Shown here piece after piece: positions 9,758-20,552 of a stretch of 64,000 nt of DNA; the stretch's first letter is position 1, and the number at the start of each line of letters is the position of its first letter. The stretch is taken from assembly GCA_009692665.1 (NCBI GenBank), contig SHYT01000004.1:1-64000 (forward strand), given 5' to 3'. The position numbers were made by a program, and so were the translations under genes. The notes under the pieces are model-generated. The model saw only the letters and a list, made by a program, of their open reading frames with translations, ran no database searches and was not told where the DNA came from. This stretch comes from Dehalococcoidia bacterium (GTDB taxonomy: Bacteria > Chloroflexota > Dehalococcoidia > Lucifugimonadales > SHYT01).

Positions 9758-10894
9758 CTAAACTAGACCAGCCAGACCGTGGAAGGGGAAGATAGTCCGT
9801 TTAACGTCTGCAACGGTTTGCTCAGCCGCCTGCCGGGCGTCGCTGCGCTGGCGCTGAGTAAGATCCGGTAGGGCACTATCTTTCAAGGAGTGGATGCTGT
9901 ACTTCTCTTGTATTGAGGCCGGAATCTGGTTTGGCCAGTCAGTGTCCAGGCACTTCCCAAACGCCATCGTCCAGCCGCGCATGACTGCCGACATGTCGTA
10001 TCCGCCGCCACCTAGCATGAGCCACTTCCCTGGTGACAGCGCCCCAAGCTCGCCCACCACCTGTGCAAAGCCCTGCACGCTAAGTTGCAGATGCGTGAGC
10101 GGGTCATTGAAGTGCGTATCTATCCCCACCTGTGTCACGAGGACATCCGGCTTGAATGCAGTTATGAGTGGTGGCACAATCTCACGGAATGCCCAGAGAT
10201 ACACCTCGTCATCGGTGAACGGGGCCAGCGGCACATTCACGGAGTAGCCGCGTCCCCTTCCGGCGCCAAGCTCTTCCACAAAGCCGGTGCCAGGAAAAAG
10301 GTAGCGCCCAGACTCATGGAGCGAGATAGTGAGCACCTGAGGAGTGTCGTAGAAGCCGTACTGCACGCCGTCGCCATGATGGCAATCGATGTCCACGTAG
10401 GCAACCTTCAAGCCGCGGTTCGCCATGGCTTTGATAGCGATGACAGGGTCGTCAAAGACGCAGAAGCCGGAGGCGTGGCGCGGCATAGCGTGATGCAGTC
10501 CGCCTGAGAAGTTGCACGCCACGTTCACCGCATCGCTCATAAGCAGCTCAACTGCGCGTATGGAAGCGCCAGTGGAGAGGGCGGCCGCCTCATACATGCC
10601 CGGATAGATAGGGTTGTCGCCTGCCTCCGCAAAATTGTACCGGTCAGCCTCGTGCAGCCGCTCGCCCTTGCTGAAGTCCTTTACCGCATTCAAGTACTCT
10701 TTTGTGTGGAAAAGTAGCACCTCCTCATCGGTTGCCGGTCGTGGTGCTGCTAACTGCCCCCTGCCAGGTCCAATGGCGCCGTATGCCTGAATAAGCTCGG
10801 CAGTCAAACGCAACCGCATTGGGCGCATGGGGTGCGTGTCACGGAGGATGTGCTGGGAAAGGGCGGCGCTGTAGACCAAGGCAGTCGGGCGCAC
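9758..10894 (-). CDS. Histone-deacetylase / AcuC-like hydrolase
   Basis: VRPTALVYSAALSQHILRDTHPMRPMRL...GGLHHAMPRHASGFCVFDDPVIAI...VDIDCHHGDGVQ...GGGGYD; GTG start after aaagga SD, shorter than the listed ORF. Confidence 0.9.
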   Translation of the reverse strand: MRPTALVYSAALSQHILRDTHPMRPMRLRLTAELIQAYGAIGPGRGQLAAPRPATDEEVLLFHTKEYLNAVKDFSKGERLHEADRYNFAEAGDNPIYPGMYEAAALSTGASIRAVELLMSDAVNVACNFSGGLHHAMPRHASGFCVFDDPVIAIKAMANRGLKVAYVDIDCHHGDGVQYGFYDTPQVLTISLHESGRYLFPGTGFVEELGAGRGRGYSVNVPLAPFTDDEVYLWAFREIVPPLITAFKPDVLVTQVGIDTHFNDPLTHLQLSVQGFAQVVGELGALSPGKWLMLGGGGYDMSAVMRGWTMAFGKCLDTDWPNQIPASIQEKYSIHSLKDSALPDLTQRQRSDARQAAEQTVADVKRTIFPFHGLAGLV

Positions 10895-11063
10895 CTGGCA
10901 TTTCCTTTCCCCACCTGGAAGTTTGCAGGTAGATGTCTGGAGGGTACCATGTTTCTCGCGGACCATGCGTGAGCGAAAAGGAGATGGTTTTTCGTTGTTC
11001 TGATGTGGAACTGCAAAGGTTTTGGTCCGCTGTTCCACAAGGAAAAGAAAGCGCAAAGAAAGA

Positions 11064-12017
11064 CTAGACCCAGCCTTTGCGCTTGAACCAGTACAACATG
11101 CCGCCTGAGATGGCAACGGAAAGGGCAATCACCCCAAAAAATGAAAGGACGTGGCCGCCAGGATCAGCCCCCCCAGGCAGCGGGACGTTCATTCCGTATA
11201 GGCTGGAGATGATGGTCATAGGCAAGAAAATAGTGAAGATAACAGTCAGATCACGCATTGCATCGTTATTGACTACAAGGTTCATAGTGAGCAGAGCATC
11301 GCTCAATCCATCCGCGACTTCTTTTTGCTCCTCCAGGCCTTCCCAGATGCGGCGTGTGTGGTCTGCAAGGTCGCCAAAGTAGACGTCGGGATCCAGCTTT
11401 AAAAAGGCGTACTCCTTAGCCTCCAGCGTTTCCATTACGGCTATCTGTGGGCGGATGATCCGCCGGTAGGCAATGATGTCCCGCCGGATAAAGGAGAACT
11501 CCTGGACGATCTTGGCGGCCTTTGAAGCAAAGAACTCAGACTCCATTCGTTCTACGTTCCCAATCACTTTGTTCAAGATGGGGAAGCAATAGTCGATAAG
11601 TACGTCCAGGATACGATAGAGCAGGTAGCCGGAAGAACGAGACATAAGGTCCTTACGGACGCTCTCGTTCTGGGAGCAATCTTGAAAGAGCTTCGTGAGT
11701 GGCCGCAACTCACCATGGTGGATAGTGACAATGTAGGACGCGCTAGCGAACACCGTTACCTGGCTGGGCTGGGTGAGGCGAGCAACCTTGTTAAAGAGCG
11801 GAAAGTGGAGCACTAGGAAGAGATAGTTGTCGTACTCGTCAATCTTGGGGAGCTGGACGCGGCTGAGGCAGTCATCAAGGGCAAGCGGGTGGAAACCGAA
11901 CTCCTGCCGCAGGTAGGACATTTCGGCTCGTGTCGGATGCTCGATATTTACCCATGTCAGCCCGCCCCACTTGATAGTCTGGACGTCCGGCTGTTTTGGT
12001 TGAACCTCAACCGTCAC
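11064..12017 (-). CDS. corA: CorA-family Mg2+/Co2+ transporter
   Basis: C-terminal IFTIFLPMTIISSLYGMNVPLPGG (GMN motif) and final TM. Confidence 0.93.
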   Translation of the reverse strand: MTVEVQPKQPDVQTIKWGGLTWVNIEHPTRAEMSYLRQEFGFHPLALDDCLSRVQLPKIDEYDNYLFLVLHFPLFNKVARLTQPSQVTVFASASYIVTIHHGELRPLTKLFQDCSQNESVRKDLMSRSSGYLLYRILDVLIDYCFPILNKVIGNVERMESEFFASKAAKIVQEFSFIRRDIIAYRRIIRPQIAVMETLEAKEYAFLKLDPDVYFGDLADHTRRIWEGLEEQKEVADGLSDALLTMNLVVNNDAMRDLTVIFTIFLPMTIISSLYGMNVPLPGGADPGGHVLSFFGVIALSVAISGGMLYWFKRKGWV

Positions 12018-12231
12018 AAGAGTCCTCCGGTCGGCACACTCTCCTGTATTGTAACACCGTCTTGAGTGACTACTATGCGGCTCGTGCGTCAGGTGAAAGG
12101 ATACACATCTTAGACTCCTAGGTGAACGGTTAGGTATCCATATTCACCGAAGAAGCATACCCGTCAAAGCGAATAAAACCTTTACACCCCTTTGGGAGCG
12201 TGCCTATAATGAAGACGCGAAGGCGGGTGCA

Positions 12232-13395
12232 ATGGTACATGGCGATAGACCCCAACAGGACGGCGTGAACACAAGTAGCTCTCCGAGTATGGAGCAGCTT
12301 CTTCGCGAGTTCGGTGGCTGGAAGGAAGTACGGCGCGGCGAGCTTGTGAGCGGCGTTATCATGGGGATTGCACCGGATTCTCTCCTGGTAAACGTAGGTA
12401 GCAAGTCTGAGGGCGTTATCCCCCAGCACGAAATGAAGACCCTCACAACTGAGGAACGTAGCAAGCTCCAGGTGGGCGCCTCAGTTTTGGCTATTGTACT
12501 GGAACCTGAAGGCAGGCATGGTCCTGCAGTCTTTTCGTATGACCGTGCTCGTGGCGAACAGGGATGGCAAATCCTTCAGCAGGCGCTGGAGCAAGGCATT
12601 GTGCTCCAAGGCACCCTGACGGGAACCAACAAGGGCGGAGCTATCGTACTAGTAGAAGGAGTGGCTGGCTTTGTCCCCCTCTCCCAGCTTTCTCCGGATA
12701 CCCGCATGGGAGTCCAAGGAAAAGAGGGTGAGTTGATTTCCTCCCGGCCCGTTGCCGTGAAGGTGTTGGAGCTCGATAAAAGTCGTCACCGCGTGGTGCT
12801 CTCTGAGCGGGCAGCTTGGCAGGAGCAGCGAGAAGAAAAGAAGAAGAAGGCGCTGACGGAATTACGAGAAGGTCAGACGGTCACCGGCAAGATCCGCAGT
12901 CTGAGCACTTTTGGAGCTTTCGTTGATATCGGTGGCGTTGAAGGTCTGTTGCACGTAACAGAATTGTCCTGGAACAACATTCGCGTTCCGGAAGATATTG
13001 TGAAGGTTGGCGACGAACTTCCGGTTATGATTACGAAAATAGACAAGGAGACAGGCCGAATATCGCTCAGCCTGAAGCAATTGCAGGCACACCCTTGGGA
13101 CGCGGTCGCATCCAAGTACCAGATCGGGCAGCTCGTGCATGGGATCGTAACCAAGCTGGCGCCCTTTGGAGCCTTTGTCCGGCTTGAGCCGGGAGTTGAA
13201 GGGTTGATACATGTTTCTGAGCTGAGCACCAAGCCCATCCAGACCCCTCAGCAGGCAGTCAAGGAAGGTGATCAGATAGAGGCTAAGGTGGTCCGCATCG
13301 ATACCGAGCGGCACCGTCTAGGGCTCAGCAGGAAGCAGGCGCTTGAAGAGTTAGGCGATTCGGGTGCTGAAGACGGTCGGGAGGCCATTGCCTAA
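12232..13395 (+). CDS. rpsA: S1 RNA-binding-domain protein (ribosomal protein S1-like)
   Basis: Repeated S1 motifs: LREGQTVTGKIRSLSTFGAFVDIGGVEGLLHVTELSW; YQIGQLVHGIVTKLAPFGAFVRLEPGVEGLIHVSELS; start may be 12289. Confidence 0.85.
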   Translation: MVHGDRPQQDGVNTSSSPSMEQLLREFGGWKEVRRGELVSGVIMGIAPDSLLVNVGSKSEGVIPQHEMKTLTTEERSKLQVGASVLAIVLEPEGRHGPAVFSYDRARGEQGWQILQQALEQGIVLQGTLTGTNKGGAIVLVEGVAGFVPLSQLSPDTRMGVQGKEGELISSRPVAVKVLELDKSRHRVVLSERAAWQEQREEKKKKALTELREGQTVTGKIRSLSTFGAFVDIGGVEGLLHVTELSWNNIRVPEDIVKVGDELPVMITKIDKETGRISLSLKQLQAHPWDAVASKYQIGQLVHGIVTKLAPFGAFVRLEPGVEGLIHVSELSTKPIQTPQQAVKEGDQIEAKVVRIDTERHRLGLSRKQALEELGDSGAEDGREAIA

Positions 13396-13421
13396 GGCAA
13401 GTCCGCGTTCGGGGGGCAGAC

Positions 13422-15884
13422 ATGTCAAGCAGATTCGAGAAATTCTCAGAGAGAGCACGCAGAGTCCTTTCACTGGCGCAAGAGGAAGCTATCCGCTTTA
13501 ACCACAACTATATCGGTACAGAACATATCCTCTTGGGCCTGGTGCGAGAGACTGAGGGCGTTGGTGCTCGTGTTCTGGGCAGCTCTGGTGTGGACCTTAG
13601 CAATGTTCGCTCCGCCGTCGAGTTCATAATCGGCCGTGGCGAGCGTCCGGTCAGTGGCGAAAACATTGGTTTAACGCCGCGTGCAAAGAAGGTAATTGAG
13701 TTGGCCGTAGATGAAGCCCGTCGCATGGGCCATCACTACATCGGTACTGAACACCTCCTTATCGGTCTCATGCGTGAGGGTGAGGGCGTGGCCGCCGGTG
13801 TGCTGGAGAGCTTGGGCGTCACCCTGGAAAAAGTCCGGGCGGAGACGCAGCGCATCCTCAGTCAGAGCGCCGCGCCGGGGCAGCCGCAAGGCAGTGGCCG
13901 TTCCGCTAACCGCACGCCTACTCTAGACCAGCTCGGCGTTGACCTCACCGCACTGGCTCGTGCCGGCAAGCTGGATCCCGTCTGGGGCCGCCAGAACGAG
14001 CTGCAGCGCGCCATCCAAATCTTGTCCCGCCGCACCAAGAACAACCCCGTGCTCATCGGCGAGCCGGGTGTCGGCAAGACCGCGGTAGTAGAAGCGCTTG
14101 CGCAGAAGATTGTGTCTGGCGATGTGCCGGAGACGCTGCAGGGCAAGCGAATGGTCACCCTGGACATGGGCGCCGCAGTCGCAGGCACCAAGTACCGGGG
14201 CGAGTTCGAAGAGCGTCTGAAGAAAATCGTCGATGAGATCAAGCAGTCTGGCAACTGCATCCTGTTTATTGACGAGATGCACACCCTGGTTGGCGCCGGC
14301 GCCGCAGAGGGCGCGGTGGACGCCGCCAATATCCTGAAGCCGTCGTTGGCACGCGGCGAGTTGCAGGTGGTAGGCGCCACCACGCTGGATGACTACCGGA
14401 AATATGTGGAGCGCGACCCGGCGTTGGAGCGCCGCTTCCAGCCCATACTGGTTGAGGAGCCCACGTCTGAGGACACAATCCATATCCTCAAGCACATCAA
14501 GGTCCGCTACGAGGATCACCACAAGCTGGTCATCACGGAAGAAGCCATTGAGATGGCCGCCAAGCTGGCGTCGCGGTATATTCCCGACCGCTTCCTGCCT
14601 GACAAGGCCATCGACCTGATTGACGAGGCCGCGTCCCGTGTGCGCATCCGCCATTCGGCCACGCCACTCTCCGTCAAGGAGATGACTCGCGTACTGACGA
14701 GCGTCCGCAAAGAAAAGGACGACGCCATTGCAGGCCACCAGTATGAGTACGCAGCGGAGCTCCGCGAGCGTGAGCTGAAGCTGACGGAAAAGCTGGAGGG
14801 CATGGAGAAAGAGTGGAAGACCGCCCGGACGCAGGGCAAGCCGGAGGTCACCGCTGAGGACATTGCGGAAGTGGTGGCGATGTGGACGGGCATCCCCGTC
14901 TCCCGCTTGCAGGCTGAAGAGACGAAGCGTCTGCTGAAGATGGAAGAGCACATTCACAACCGAATCATCGGTCAGGACGAGGCTATCACTACCATCTCCA
15001 AGGCCGTCCGCCGTGCACGCGCCGGCATCAAGGACCCGCGTCGGCCTGTCGGTTCGTTCATGTTCATGGGCCCCACAGGCGTCGGTAAGACCGAGTTAGC
15101 CCGCGCGCTAGCCGAGTTCATGTTCGGCTCTGATGACGCGATGATCCGTTTGGACATGTCTGAGTTTATGGAACGGCACACCGTGGCTCGCCTGGTTGGC
15201 GCACCGCCCGGCTACGTCGGCTACGACGATGGCGGTCAGCTTACCGAGCATGTCCGCCGCAAGCCGCACTGCGTTATCCTTCTCGATGAAATTGAGAAGG
15301 CGCATCCGGATGTGTTTAACATTCTGCTGCAGATCTTCGACGACGGACACTTGACTGACGCGAAGGGCCGCAAGGTGGACTTCCGCAATACGATCTTTAT
15401 CATGACCAGCAACTTGGGCTCTGACTTGATTCGCAAGGAGACCGGCCTCGGCTTCTCTACTAGGAAGGACGCCGCCAAGGATGAGAAGCAGGCGTACGAG
15501 CGCATGAAAGAGAAGGTCCAGGCAGAGGTAAAGCGGTTCTTCAGGCCGGAGTTCTTGAACCGCATTGACGCCATGGTTATCTTCCACTCACTGAGCCGAG
15601 AGCATATCCTGAGCATCGTAGACCTTATGCTGAAGAGCGTGCTCAAGCAGGTGCAGGAGAAGGAAGTTAGCTTTACCGTGACGACGGCTGCGCGTGAATG
15701 GCTCGCGGAGAAGGGCTACGACCCAGATATGGGCGCCCGCCCGCTGCGCAGGCTTATCCAGAACACCCTCGAGGATAAGTTGTCTGAGGAGCTGCTCGCG
15801 GGCAGGTTTGCGCCAGGCGAGACCGTGGTCATTGACCGCGAGGGCGACGAGTTGATCATAAAGAGTCCGGTGCCAGCCGGATAA
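13422..15884 (+). CDS. clpC: ATP-dependent Clp protease ATP-binding subunit ClpC
   Basis: Two Clp_N repeats, GEPGVGKTA and GPTGVGKTE Walker A motifs, UVR-like linker, GARPLRR C-terminus. Confidence 0.97.
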   Translation: MSSRFEKFSERARRVLSLAQEEAIRFNHNYIGTEHILLGLVRETEGVGARVLGSSGVDLSNVRSAVEFIIGRGERPVSGENIGLTPRAKKVIELAVDEARRMGHHYIGTEHLLIGLMREGEGVAAGVLESLGVTLEKVRAETQRILSQSAAPGQPQGSGRSANRTPTLDQLGVDLTALARAGKLDPVWGRQNELQRAIQILSRRTKNNPVLIGEPGVGKTAVVEALAQKIVSGDVPETLQGKRMVTLDMGAAVAGTKYRGEFEERLKKIVDEIKQSGNCILFIDEMHTLVGAGAAEGAVDAANILKPSLARGELQVVGATTLDDYRKYVERDPALERRFQPILVEEPTSEDTIHILKHIKVRYEDHHKLVITEEAIEMAAKLASRYIPDRFLPDKAIDLIDEAASRVRIRHSATPLSVKEMTRVLTSVRKEKDDAIAGHQYEYAAELRERELKLTEKLEGMEKEWKTARTQGKPEVTAEDIAEVVAMWTGIPVSRLQAEETKRLLKMEEHIHNRIIGQDEAITTISKAVRRARAGIKDPRRPVGSFMFMGPTGVGKTELARALAEFMFGSDDAMIRLDMSEFMERHTVARLVGAPPGYVGYDDGGQLTEHVRRKPHCVILLDEIEKAHPDVFNILLQIFDDGHLTDAKGRKVDFRNTIFIMTSNLGSDLIRKETGLGFSTRKDAAKDEKQAYERMKEKVQAEVKRFFRPEFLNRIDAMVIFHSLSREHILSIVDLMLKSVLKQVQEKEVSFTVTTAAREWLAEKGYDPDMGARPLRRLIQNTLEDKLSEELLAGRFAPGETVVIDREGDELIIKSPVPAG

Positions 15885-15900
15885 TAGAACCAGCAACGTG

Positions 15901-15936
15901 CCATGAGGCGCCCTGAGATCTCAGGGCGCCTCATGG
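15901..15936. terminator. 36 bp perfect palindrome, terminator-like, after clpC
   Basis: ccatgaggcgccctgaga-tctcagggcgcctcatgg, no unpaired centre. Confidence 0.7.
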
Positions 15937-16067
15937 CTTTAACCCTAGCCGATATCCATGCCAATGCTGGTCGTCGCGGAAATTGCCCTGTGTATTATCC
16001 ACCTCTATAATCCCCCTAGCCGGCCCCTGTCGATGCTGATGGTGCTATTTGTTCTCTGGAGTTGCAT

Positions 16068-17333
16068 GTGAGCGATGTACCCGCCAACAACAATGCAGCC
16101 ACTACAGCACAAGGTGACGAAGAGCAGGCATCCGCGCGTGCCTGGATCATTTTTGGACTGCTCTCGGCCATTGGCACAGTCGGCTCCACCCTCTCGGTGA
16201 CCTTCGGCATTATGCTCCCAGAGATCCGTAAAGAAATTGATATTAGCCCCATCATGGCCGGTACACTCACCTACATTTTTATGCTCTACAACGCCGTGAC
16301 TGCGATACCGCTCAGCACCTTTTTCTCTCGATTCAACCCTGTTCGGCTGGTCATGATATCGACGGTTGTCGGCGCGGCGTTTGTAGTGCTGCAGGGTTTT
16401 GCGGCGAGCTTGCTGGCATTGGCGGCCACTCGCATCCTGTTCGTAGCAGTCAGTTCCGTGAACAACCCATCACGGACTATCCTGACGCAGCAGTGGTTCC
16501 CGCTCCGGCAAATCAGCACGGTGAATGGCATCGGCTTGGCGACAACAGGGGCATCACAGGCTATCGTTGTTGCAGTTACGCCCTTTCTCATGGCCATGTT
16601 AGGTGGCTGGCGGCCTGTGTTCTGGCTGGTAGGTGCGTGGACTGCCGTCATGTGTGTGCTGTGGGTGGCATTCGCCCGTCAGCGGCGGACCGAAGCATTT
16701 GAGCAAGGGTTTAAGGCGCAGAACAAGCCGCCATTTCGCGCGATCTGGAAGTACAAGTGGCTGTTCCTTGTAGTGCTTGGTATGTGGGGGGCGGGCGTTC
16801 CATGGTCCGCTGTCATCACATTTTTCCCAACCCTGCTCAAGGACCAGCGCGGCATTTCACTTGCCTCAGTGGGCATTATTTTTAGCGCTATGTATGCCGC
16901 TTGGTGCGCTGGTTCTCTGCTAGCAGGCTACGCGGACCGGTACATCCCCCGCCGCGTTATCGTGGCCGGCTCAGGTGTGCTTCTTACTACGTGTCATCTC
17001 TTGATGTTGTTCGCCGGCACGCCTTGGGTCATCGTCGTACTTGGTGCGGGCGTCGGCATTGGGTGGATCATGACTCCAATCATTCAAACATTGCCATACT
17101 ACTTGCCGGGCGTGAAGCCTCGCGAGGTAGCAGTCCTCGCGAGCTTTGTGGGCATGGGGGTGGGGCTTGGACTGGGGACGGGTGGCATCATCGCTGGAGT
17201 TATTATTCAGGTGACGGGTTCGGTGCTTACCGGGTTGCTTGTCGTTTCATTCCTCCCGTTGCTCATGGTGGTGGTAGGCGTGGTATACCCGTTTGAACAA
17301 CGAGCGAAAATGAAACAGCCCCAGCCCGCCTAG
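16068..17333 (+). CDS. MFS transporter
   Basis: ORF with ~12 hydrophobic segments; MFS-type architecture. Confidence 0.85.
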   Translation: MSDVPANNNAATTAQGDEEQASARAWIIFGLLSAIGTVGSTLSVTFGIMLPEIRKEIDISPIMAGTLTYIFMLYNAVTAIPLSTFFSRFNPVRLVMISTVVGAAFVVLQGFAASLLALAATRILFVAVSSVNNPSRTILTQQWFPLRQISTVNGIGLATTGASQAIVVAVTPFLMAMLGGWRPVFWLVGAWTAVMCVLWVAFARQRRTEAFEQGFKAQNKPPFRAIWKYKWLFLVVLGMWGAGVPWSAVITFFPTLLKDQRGISLASVGIIFSAMYAAWCAGSLLAGYADRYIPRRVIVAGSGVLLTTCHLLMLFAGTPWVIVVLGAGVGIGWIMTPIIQTLPYYLPGVKPREVAVLASFVGMGVGLGLGTGGIIAGVIIQVTGSVLTGLLVVSFLPLLMVVVGVVYPFEQRAKMKQPQPA

Positions 17334-17359
17334 GTGGACTTGCTACCAATTATCAGCAG

Positions 17360-18091
17360 CTATGTGGCCGCGCCCGGAAAACGTGCGGCCAGCCACTGCC
17401 GCGGGCCGCTGCCAAATGGCACCACTCTTTCCACGAGCCCTTCTTTAGGAAACGTGAAGTCCAGCCCAACGATCTGCTCCACTCGGAGGCCCGCCTTCCG
17501 CACAGCCGTCTCAGCGGATTCCTTGGTGTACTCTCGAAGGTGGTACGACGACAAAACAGGCAGCCTGCGGCCAATCATGCGGTGCAGCGTATTCTGGAAC
17601 CGGTGCGCGTTTGTCACCACCAGGAACATCGTGCCGCCTGGCGCCAGGCACTCGCCCACCACCTTGAGCGCTCCCACATCGTCTGCCACGTGCTCCGCCA
17701 CGCACACCACGGCGGCCTGGAACTGCCCCGGCTTGGCGGCGGCCATTAGGTGGTACACGTCCGCCATTACAAACGCTCGATTGCGCCTATGGGCATTCAC
17801 TCTCCGCGCCGCGTCGAGGGTATCCTCATGAACGTCCGTAGACAGAATGCGGATGTCCTCACTCAGCATGGACTCCAGGTACCCCACGTTGCAGCGCACA
17901 ACCAGCAAGTTCGCCGGATGCAGTTGCTCAATGGCGTCCCGAAGCATGGAGAACCGCAGCCCGCGCGTGAAATACGTGCCAAGCTCGGAGCGGGCCCGAT
18001 CTTCTGCCGACAATATGTGCGTCGAGCGCTGCTCTGATGGCCTGCCCGCTGGAATAGCCAATCGCCCTCCCGGAGTTAGCTCCGCCAACAT
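17360..18091 (-). CDS. Class I SAM-dependent methyltransferase
   Basis: LLVVRCNVGYLESMLSEDIRILSTDVHEDTLDAAR...LAPGGTMFLVVTNAHRFQNTLHRMIGRRLP; the N-terminal extension of the listed ORF lies antisense to radA. Confidence 0.7.
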   Translation of the reverse strand: MLAELTPGGRLAIPAGRPSEQRSTHILSAEDRARSELGTYFTRGLRFSMLRDAIEQLHPANLLVVRCNVGYLESMLSEDIRILSTDVHEDTLDAARRVNAHRRNRAFVMADVYHLMAAAKPGQFQAAVVCVAEHVADDVGALKVVGECLAPGGTMFLVVTNAHRFQNTLHRMIGRRLPVLSSYHLREYTKESAETAVRKAGLRVEQIVGLDFTFPKEGLVERVVPFGSGPRQWLAARFPGAAT

Positions 18092-18239
18092 CCAGCGTAC
18101 CCACGTTCGTCCGCGATTGCATCTGTCCGCAACATAATCCGCTACGCAAGAGCGACTAGTTTGCAAGTAGGGTGCGAATAGATAGGTGGCGCAAGTCACC
18201 CTGCTACAATGCCTTTTGGAAGTGACGGTGAGGTGGCGT

Positions 18240-19694
18240 GTGGCCAAGGCAAACCCCAAGAAGGCTTTTTTCTGCCGCGAATGTGGCAATGAGTCACGCC
18301 AGTGGGCCGGACGATGCCCCGCCTGTGGCGCATGGAACGCCATCGTGGAAGCGCCGGTTGACAAACCGTCTGCCGCAAACCAGCGCTGGGTCGGTCCCGG
18401 CGGCGCCTCCCAGCCGCTCCAGCAGCTCTCAGAAGTCTCCCTGCAAGACGCGCCACGTGTCCTGCTGCCCTCCGGTGAGCTGAACCGCGTCCTCGGCGGC
18501 GGCATCGTCCCCGGCTCCATCGTTCTCCTGGCCGGCGATCCCGGCATTGGCAAGTCCACCCTCTTCCTCCAGATGGCCGCCGCGCTCGCCGCCAAAGGGG
18601 GTGACGTGCTCTACGTCTCCGGCGAAGAATCGGCCCGCCAAATCCGCATGCGCGCCGAACGCCTGGGCGTCACCGGTGAGCACGTCTTTCTCCTGAATGA
18701 GACCAGCATTGAAGAAGTCCTCCAGCGCGCCGAGCAGTCGCATCCCGCCGCGCTCGTGGTCGACTCCATCCAGACCATGGCCACCGAGACTATCCCGTCC
18801 GCGCCCGGCAGCGTCAACCAGGTCCGCGAGTGCTGCCGCCTGCTGCTCCAGTGGGCCAAGAGCACCCACACGCCCGTGCTGCTCACCGGCCACGTCACCA
18901 AGGAAGGCGATATCGCTGGCCCGCGCGTCCTGGAGCACATGGTGGACGTCGTCCTCTACCTGGAAGGCGAGCAGTTCGGCCCGGTGCGTCTCCTCCGCTC
19001 TATCAAGAACCGCTTCGGCTCCACCAACGAGGTCGCCGTCTTGCAAATGGAGTCCAGCGGCCTGGTGGAAGTCCCAGACCCGTCCCGCGCGCTCCTCGCC
19101 ACGCGCCACGGCAACCGCGTCGGCAGCGCCGTCGTGCCCATCCTGGAAGGCACGCGCCCCCTTATGGTAGAAATCCAGGCGCTCACCGCCCCCACCGTGC
19201 TGCCCGTCCCGCGCCGCCTCAGCAGCGGCCTGGAGCAAAACCGCGTCGTCATGCTTACCGCCATCCTCTCGCAGCGCGCTGGCCTCGCCGTCGGCATGGA
19301 CGACGTCATCGTGAACGTCACCGGAGGCCTCCGCGTCAGTGAGCCTGCCGCCGACCTTTGCGCCTCCCTCGCCATCGCCTCCAGCTTCCGCAACGTGCCC
19401 CTCTCATCAGACGTCATCGCCATCGGCGAAGTCGGCCTCAGTGGCGAACTACGCTGGGTGAGCCAGATGGAGCGCCGCCTGCGCGAAGCCTCTCGCCTCG
19501 GCTTTACCAGGGCCATCATCCCCGCCATCCGTGGCGACGCCGCCAACATAGGCCCTATTGATGGGCTGGAAGTCGTCCGTGTGGAAACCCTGCGCGAGGC
19601 TATCCGCCAAGCCCTCCCGCGCGCCAATAACACCGCCAAAGACAATGATAGGAGCCAGGCGGCACATGAAGTAGACTCAGAGGACGAAGGCTAG
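18240..19694 (+). CDS. radA: DNA repair protein RadA
   Basis: FFCRECGNESRQWAGRCPACGAW zinc finger; LLAGDPGIGKSTL; KNRFGSTNEV; C-terminal Lon-like domain. Confidence 0.96.
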   Translation: MAKANPKKAFFCRECGNESRQWAGRCPACGAWNAIVEAPVDKPSAANQRWVGPGGASQPLQQLSEVSLQDAPRVLLPSGELNRVLGGGIVPGSIVLLAGDPGIGKSTLFLQMAAALAAKGGDVLYVSGEESARQIRMRAERLGVTGEHVFLLNETSIEEVLQRAEQSHPAALVVDSIQTMATETIPSAPGSVNQVRECCRLLLQWAKSTHTPVLLTGHVTKEGDIAGPRVLEHMVDVVLYLEGEQFGPVRLLRSIKNRFGSTNEVAVLQMESSGLVEVPDPSRALLATRHGNRVGSAVVPILEGTRPLMVEIQALTAPTVLPVPRRLSSGLEQNRVVMLTAILSQRAGLAVGMDDVIVNVTGGLRVSEPAADLCASLAIASSFRNVPLSSDVIAIGEVGLSGELRWVSQMERRLREASRLGFTRAIIPAIRGDAANIGPIDGLEVVRVETLREAIRQALPRANNTAKDNDRSQAAHEVDSEDEG

Positions 19695-19724
19695 CCGTCA
19701 ACCCAGCCCGGATAAGGAGGCGCT

Positions 19725-20552
19725 ATGGCGAGCATTCAGGAAAAACGCTCCAAGCTAGACGCCGTTCTGAAGGAGATGGGCTCCGTCATCGTCGCCTACT
19801 CAGGCGGCGTAGACAGCACCTACCTGGCCCTCGCGGCGCACGATACCCTTGGCCCGCACGCCCTCGCCGTCACCGCTGCCTCACCCTCCATTGCATCCTC
19901 TGAAATGGAAGAGGCCATTGCTCTGGCAAAACGCTTCGGCTTCGCGCACCGCGTTATCGAAACCCAGGAAATGCAAAACCCCAGCTACGTCTCCAATCCC
20001 GCCAACCGCTGCTACTTCTGCAAGGCCGAGCTTTACTCCCACCTCGTGCCGCTTGCTAAAGAGCTCGATTTCGCCTGGGTTGCCAACGGTACCAACCTGG
20101 ACGACCTCGGCGACTACCGTCCCGGCGGTCAGGCCGCCACCGAGCGCAACGTGCGCAGCCCGCTCGTAGAAGCAGGCCTCACGAAGCAAGACATCCGCGT
20201 TCTCTCGCAGGAACGTGGCCTGCCCACATGGGACAAGCCTGCGCAGCCGTGCCTGTCATCGCGCATCCCGTACGGCACACCCGTGACGCTCCAAGCGCTG
20301 AGGCAGATTGAGCAGGGCGAAGCCTACCTCCGCACCCTCGGCCTCCGCGAGCTTCGCGTCCGCCACCACAACAACGTCGCCAGGCTGGAAGTGACCGCGA
20401 AAGACCTGCCGATTCTCATCCAAGACGGCGTCCGAGAAAAGCTGGTAGCTTATTTCAAGAAGCTGGGCTACCAGTACGTGGCCCTCGACCTCGCAGGCTT
20501 TCGCTCCGGCAGCCTGAACGATGTACTTATCATGCAGAAGGCAAAAGTATGA
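19725..20552 (+). CDS. larE: LarE, ATP-dependent sulfur transferase of nickel-pincer cofactor synthesis
   Basis: VIVAYSGGVDSTYLALAA PP-loop; NPANRCYFCKAELYS; PAQPCLSSRIPYG; stop overlaps larC start (ATGA). Confidence 0.92.
   Translation: MASIQEKRSKLDAVLKEMGSVIVAYSGGVDSTYLALAAHDTLGPHALAVTAASPSIASSEMEEAIALAKRFGFAHRVIETQEMQNPSYVSNPANRCYFCKAELYSHLVPLAKELDFAWVANGTNLDDLGDYRPGGQAATERNVRSPLVEAGLTKQDIRVLSQERGLPTWDKPAQPCLSSRIPYGTPVTLQALRQIEQGEAYLRTLGLRELRVRHHNNVARLEVTAKDLPILIQDGVREKLVAYFKKLGYQYVALDLAGFRSGSLNDVLIMQKAKV

Noticed and set aside
10895-11128. N-terminal extension of the AcuC-like ORF
   Set aside because: Overlaps the corA 3' end and reads as non-protein-like sequence; GTG at 10894 has a good SD.
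18092-18595. Long N-terminal extension of the methyltransferase ORF
   Set aside because: It lies antisense to radA codons and has no methyltransferase similarity; start placed at 18091.
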